This document shows, in pieces, positions 61,238 through 64,000 of a stretch of DNA of 64,000 bases. The translations under genes were made by a program, and so were the position numbers. The stretch is from NCBI GenBank assembly GCA_963682055.1, contig OY821740.1, forward strand, positions 37,220,795 to 37,284,794. Direction: 5' to 3'. The notes beneath the pieces are model-generated. The model was not told where the DNA came from. It did no database searches and saw only the letters and a list, made by a program, of their open reading frames with translations. Source of the stretch: Primula veris (lineage: Eukaryota; Streptophyta; Magnoliopsida; Ericales; Primulaceae). Each line of letters starts with the position of its first letter. Positions within the stretch are counted from its first letter, which is position 1.

Positions 61238-61654
61238 CTAAGGCTTAGGTTGACCCACTACCCAATCGGCTTGTTTCGTAAACGTAACATTATCATACGA
61301 TAAATACCAACCGGTCTGATCCACATTCCAGAACACCTTCGTAGTCGTTCCATCCCTCTCTTTAGCCGAATAACCCAAGAACTTGGCAACATGTTCAGTC
61401 CATTGTGCGGTGCAATAGTAGCTCTTGGGATCTATAGCAAATAGTTGGTAATATCCGTTGGGAGCAAGGGGTTGCACGATAACAACACGATTGTTTTCCC
61501 TACAGCTAAGTAGCAAGCGTTTGGCGCTTGAGTCGAACGTGCTGTGAAAGAGTACCCTGATGGTGTAATAACCGCTGACCGAGTGGATGAAGAGAGGGGA
61601 GATAGAGAGGGAGAGGAGGAGGAGGAATGAGAGAGTAGTGATGGTGGAAGCCAT
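61238..61654 (-). CDS. Secreted S-protein-homologue-like protein
   Basis: A single exon of 138 codons starting at the first ATG. A clear signal peptide (ITTLSFLLLLSLSISPLFI) would be cut near residue 28 (SVSG|YY). The mature protein is about 110 residues with YYTIRVLFHS, CRENN at 51, YYCTAQW at 79-85, and VFWNVDQTGWYLSYDN near the end, plus one N-glycosylation site (NVTF). The layout, an early beta strand with Cys then a C-x3-W motif and a final aromatic WNVxxTGWYLS strand, resembles plant self-incompatibility S1/SPH proteins. It has only two Cys where SPH proteins often have four. Known SPH proteins are small secreted, single-exon, fast-evolving ligands. Family call is moderate; gene status is good. 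Confidence 0.7.
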   Translation of the reverse strand: MASTITTLSFLLLLSLSISPLFIHSVSGYYTIRVLFHSTFDSSAKRLLLSCRENNRVVIVQPLAPNGYYQLFAIDPKSYYCTAQWTEHVAKFLGYSAKERDGTTTKVFWNVDQTGWYLSYDNVTFTKQADWVVGQPKP

Positions 61655-62816
61655 TTTTGTTTTGGTATAGAAAGGTTACTTGGGTTAATTGCTCAAAATA
61701 AAACAATGTTCTTCTATTATATATAGGGTTACAATTAATATTTAGACTTGAATACAATTTAAGATTGCATTAACCTTTTCTTTTCCCCTTACGTTTAGAT
61801 GTATATTCGTTGGAAGTTATTAAAGAAACTAATCAAACTGCATTTAATATAGTGTGAAGAGAACATTCTCCCAAATTCCTATACAAAAATTCTGATAAAT
61901 TAATTATACGTTCATCTGAATATTTTGAGAGCTAGAGAGGATGTATCAAATATTAGGAGATTAACAAGTATTACCAGTTTACCATAAACAAGTATATCAT
62001 TGAAATATCTTATTTAATTCGTTTACATGCACGAGTACGTTTTTGTAAACTATTAATGTAATCTTAAACTCCATTTTATTTTATTTTATTTTGTAGGAAG
62101 GTTCGTCCTATATCCAAAAGTCATACAGGTTCAACGTATCATTAAGAATACAGGTGAAAACAACATAAGCATTGTTTCAAGTTTTATTTTCTTTTTTTCC
62201 CCCAAACATTCATATACGGGTTGTTATAGACTCCTACTTATATATAATAAACATGCCAATATTAATAGTATTGGATCTAATCCAAGGGCCCAAGTTATTT
62301 CATTTTATGCTACAATAAAAAAGTTTATTAGAGCAACCCCGTTTCCCAAAATAAATGAAAGTCTTTTTTAGACTATCAAAATACTTTCTAATTTAACTAG
62401 GCGCTGTTTCTCTTGGATAAATTGTACCATGAAAAGATCAAATTGCTGAGCAAGTGCAAATAAAATGTGAAAAAAAATCTTACCATACATTTTTTTTTTT
62501 CAAATTACAACCATTAATCTTATTGATCAAATCGGATTTTTATAATCGACTTTTTCTACTCAACTTACTTCCTTCAGATGTAAATCGAAAAAATTAAGGC
62601 ACACACACACACTATTTATTTATACTATATATATTATTCATAATTGTTTGTCAAATATATGTTTTGCTCTAAATGGATATTAGACACATGCCAACTAATT
62701 TAATGATAAATACAGCCTTCGAACCCCCTGAATCACTCTTAATGAGTTAAAATAAGAATATGAAAAAAGTAATTTCAGACCTAAATCATTGAACCTTTTC
62801 CCCCATATTTAACCTT
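61655..62816. other. Intergenic region between two minus-strand single-exon genes
   Basis: About 1.2 kb, AT-rich. It holds the promoter of the 61238 gene next to 61655 and the 3' flank of the gene at 62817. A short (CA)n tract lies at about 62602-62611. No other feature recognised. Confidence 0.6.
61717..61725 (-). promoter_or_regulatory. TATA box of the S-protein-like gene
   Basis: Minus strand TATATATAA, 63 bases before the ATG at 61654. Spacing fits a short leader. Confidence 0.6.
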
Positions 62817-63119
62817 TTAATTACGAGGAAGCCTGAACCAGACGTTAGATGTAGGCGCCTGGACATCGACACCATGCCAGCAAATTCCACCCCGACATGA
62901 CTTTCCCTTCCGCACATGTGTCACAGTCTTAGTTGTCTTGCGCGTAACGTCCCAAACCAGAGCCACCACAAAAATGAAACCAAGCATAGCGGAAGACACC
63001 ACCGTAACAAAAATTCCTCCATGCACTTGTCCTGAAATAAAACCATAGGCTCTGAGAACTACTATCATCGCCACGTACAATATAATTATGTTACCAGCGA
63101 TCACATCAGCTACCCCCAT
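62817..63119 (-). CDS. Small two-TM plant membrane protein, function unknown
   Basis: A single exon of 100 codons. Two hydrophobic segments are at about 7-27 (IAGNIIILYVAMIVVLRAYG) and 35-55 (GIFVTVVSSAMLGFIFVVAL), joined by a short SGQVHG loop. Then comes a basic 45-residue tail with RKTTKTVTHVRKGKSCRGGI followed by CWHGVDV and FRLPRN. From memory, the CRGGICWHG...FRLP tail occurs in plant proteins annotated only as transmembrane protein. Charge distribution suggests the tail is cytosolic; this is inference. A TATA-like TTTATATATAT lies 67 bases upstream. No neighbour suggests a function. Confidence 0.75.
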   Translation of the reverse strand: MGVADVIAGNIIILYVAMIVVLRAYGFISGQVHGGIFVTVVSSAMLGFIFVVALVWDVTRKTTKTVTHVRKGKSCRGGICWHGVDVQAPTSNVWFRLPRN

Positions 63120-63185
63120 GTTTTTTTTAATAAAAGTTTGGTGTATTATAGTAAAACAGTATGAGGTTCCACTAAATGTGGTTTC

Positions 63186-63196
63186 ATATATATAAA
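63186..63196 (-). promoter_or_regulatory. TATA-like box of the two-TM protein gene
   Basis: Minus strand TTTATATATAT, 67 bases before the ATG at 63119. Confidence 0.55.
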
Positions 63197-63652
63197 TTTA
63201 CATGTTTGTACTTTAATAGTTGTTTATAAGCATAAGTATGAGGTTGCTTTTACGTTAAACCTTTGCCTTTTGAGTTTGGTACTTTGGCCTTTCGCTTTTA
63301 CGTGAATATCAATACCGGGGCAAGCTAGGCTACAAGTATAGTCCATATGACATTTCTTCATTTGGATAACAATGTATTAATACCCTTTCGAATATTAACG
63401 CAAAGTGGACCACAAGTAGAAATGATCTGTAGTTGATGTATATGCTTGTGTAGGTAAAACTCATGATTTTTGTAAAAAGTTGATATGGGAAAAGCTTTCT
63501 TTCATCCTGAATTTTGATATGGGTTTACGTTGCAGCCTGGCTACTAATTAAAACAACATAACTCGCTATGAGATGATATCGAGTTTTGATACGTCTTAAT
63601 TCTTCTCTGTCACAATTGCTATATCGGTACCAAATCTTTAGATTAACTAATA

Positions 63653-63887
63653 CTCCCTCCGTTCCCAATTAATTGTCCATTACGAAACTACATGCAATTT
63701 TGACTGGCCAATAAATTGTATCAAAATTGTCGGAATGAAAATTTTCAAAAGTTAATCATATAGTTCAAACATTAAATTATATGATTTAGTTTTGAAAATT
63801 TTCATTTCGACAATTGTGATACATATTATAATCCGGTTAAAATTGCACGTAATTTCGTAGAGGACAATTAATTGGAAACGAAGGGAG
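63653..63887. mobile_element. Complete Stowaway-type MITE
   Basis: Left end CTCCCTCCGTTCCCAATTAA and right end (reverse complement) CTCCCTTCGTTTCCAATTAA differ at two sites, and the inversion extends through TTGTCC. TA flanks both sides (63651-63652 and 63888-63889). 235 bp, no ORF, with internal palindromes, so it can fold along its length. This is the best copy of the family seen also at 7262, 8030, 10893 and 15529. Confidence 0.9.
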
Positions 63888-64000
63888 TAATAAAAACCAG
63901 TTAATCTTTAATCCGATAAAGAATAATATGCTTACTTTGTGGGTGATAAAGAGATTAGAGCTACGTTAGAGATCTAAGAGACCGTCTATTACTAAGACAA

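Larger units (their letters stand above)
63120..64000. other. Window end, upstream of the two-TM protein gene
   Basis: About 0.9 kb. It contains the promoter of the gene ending at 63119 and a complete Stowaway MITE (63653-63887). Nothing else recognised. Confidence 0.6.

Noticed and set aside
1..64000. tRNA, rRNA, CRISPR arrays, LTR retrotransposon proteins, organelle or viral inserts
   Set aside because: Looked for; no supporting sequence was recognised by eye. A covariance-model or profile search could still find a degraded copy.

Overview
The window is plant nuclear DNA, most likely from a eudicot. It is AT-rich, every multi-exon gene has GT-AG introns (one GC-AG exception), and the genes are plant or eukaryotic families: La-related protein 1, an FD-type bZIP, the nucleolar RRM protein NIFK, Pol I subunit RPA12, an extended-synaptotagmin-like SYT, and a CIP8-like RING ligase. 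Stowaway- and hAT-type non-autonomous elements fill much of the rest. The species cannot be fixed from the sequence; the MITE content would suit an asterid, but that is only an impression. No prokaryotic operon, CRISPR array, rRNA, tRNA or intact autonomous transposon was found.

Layout. 1-4586 (+): 3' end of a LARP1B/1C-like gene, cut by the window start. 9467-15233 (+): complete three-exon FD-like bZIP gene ending in the SAP motif. 18766-23587 (-): complete eight-exon NIFK-like gene. 26165-29005 (+): three-exon gene of a plant family with conserved MSRCFPYPPPG and YALPFTVPF ends. 29006-35592: repeat-dominated 6.5 kb with MITEs, a foldback hAT-like element and a low-complexity inverted repeat. 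35593-41199 (+): five-exon RPA12. 43382-51991 (+): twelve-exon SYT2-like synaptotagmin. 54487-58838 (-): three-exon RING-H2 E3 ligase. 61238-61654 (-): single-exon secreted S-protein-like gene. 62817-63119 (-): single-exon two-TM protein.

The genes do not form one pathway, but NIFK (60S ribosome assembly) and RPA12 (rRNA transcription) are both nucleolar. Both carry a telo-box (AAACCCTA) close to their presumed transcription starts, as does the leader of the 26165 gene. FD partners FT in flowering. SYT2-like proteins tether ER to plasma membrane or act in Golgi/exocytic trafficking. The RING protein is a ubiquitin ligase.

Exon models were built by hand from reading-frame continuity, splice signals and remembered family sequence; every junction given keeps the frame. 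The most unusual observations are: decayed copies of the RING gene's exon 1 end inside its own intron, still in frame; a 114-bp stopless intron in the same gene flanked by 20-bp direct repeats; a GC-AG intron and an unusual Asp in the FD basic region; a three-level nested transposon cluster at 8.0-9.2 kb; and a long-TIR element in an RPA12 intron that carries a coding-like fragment.
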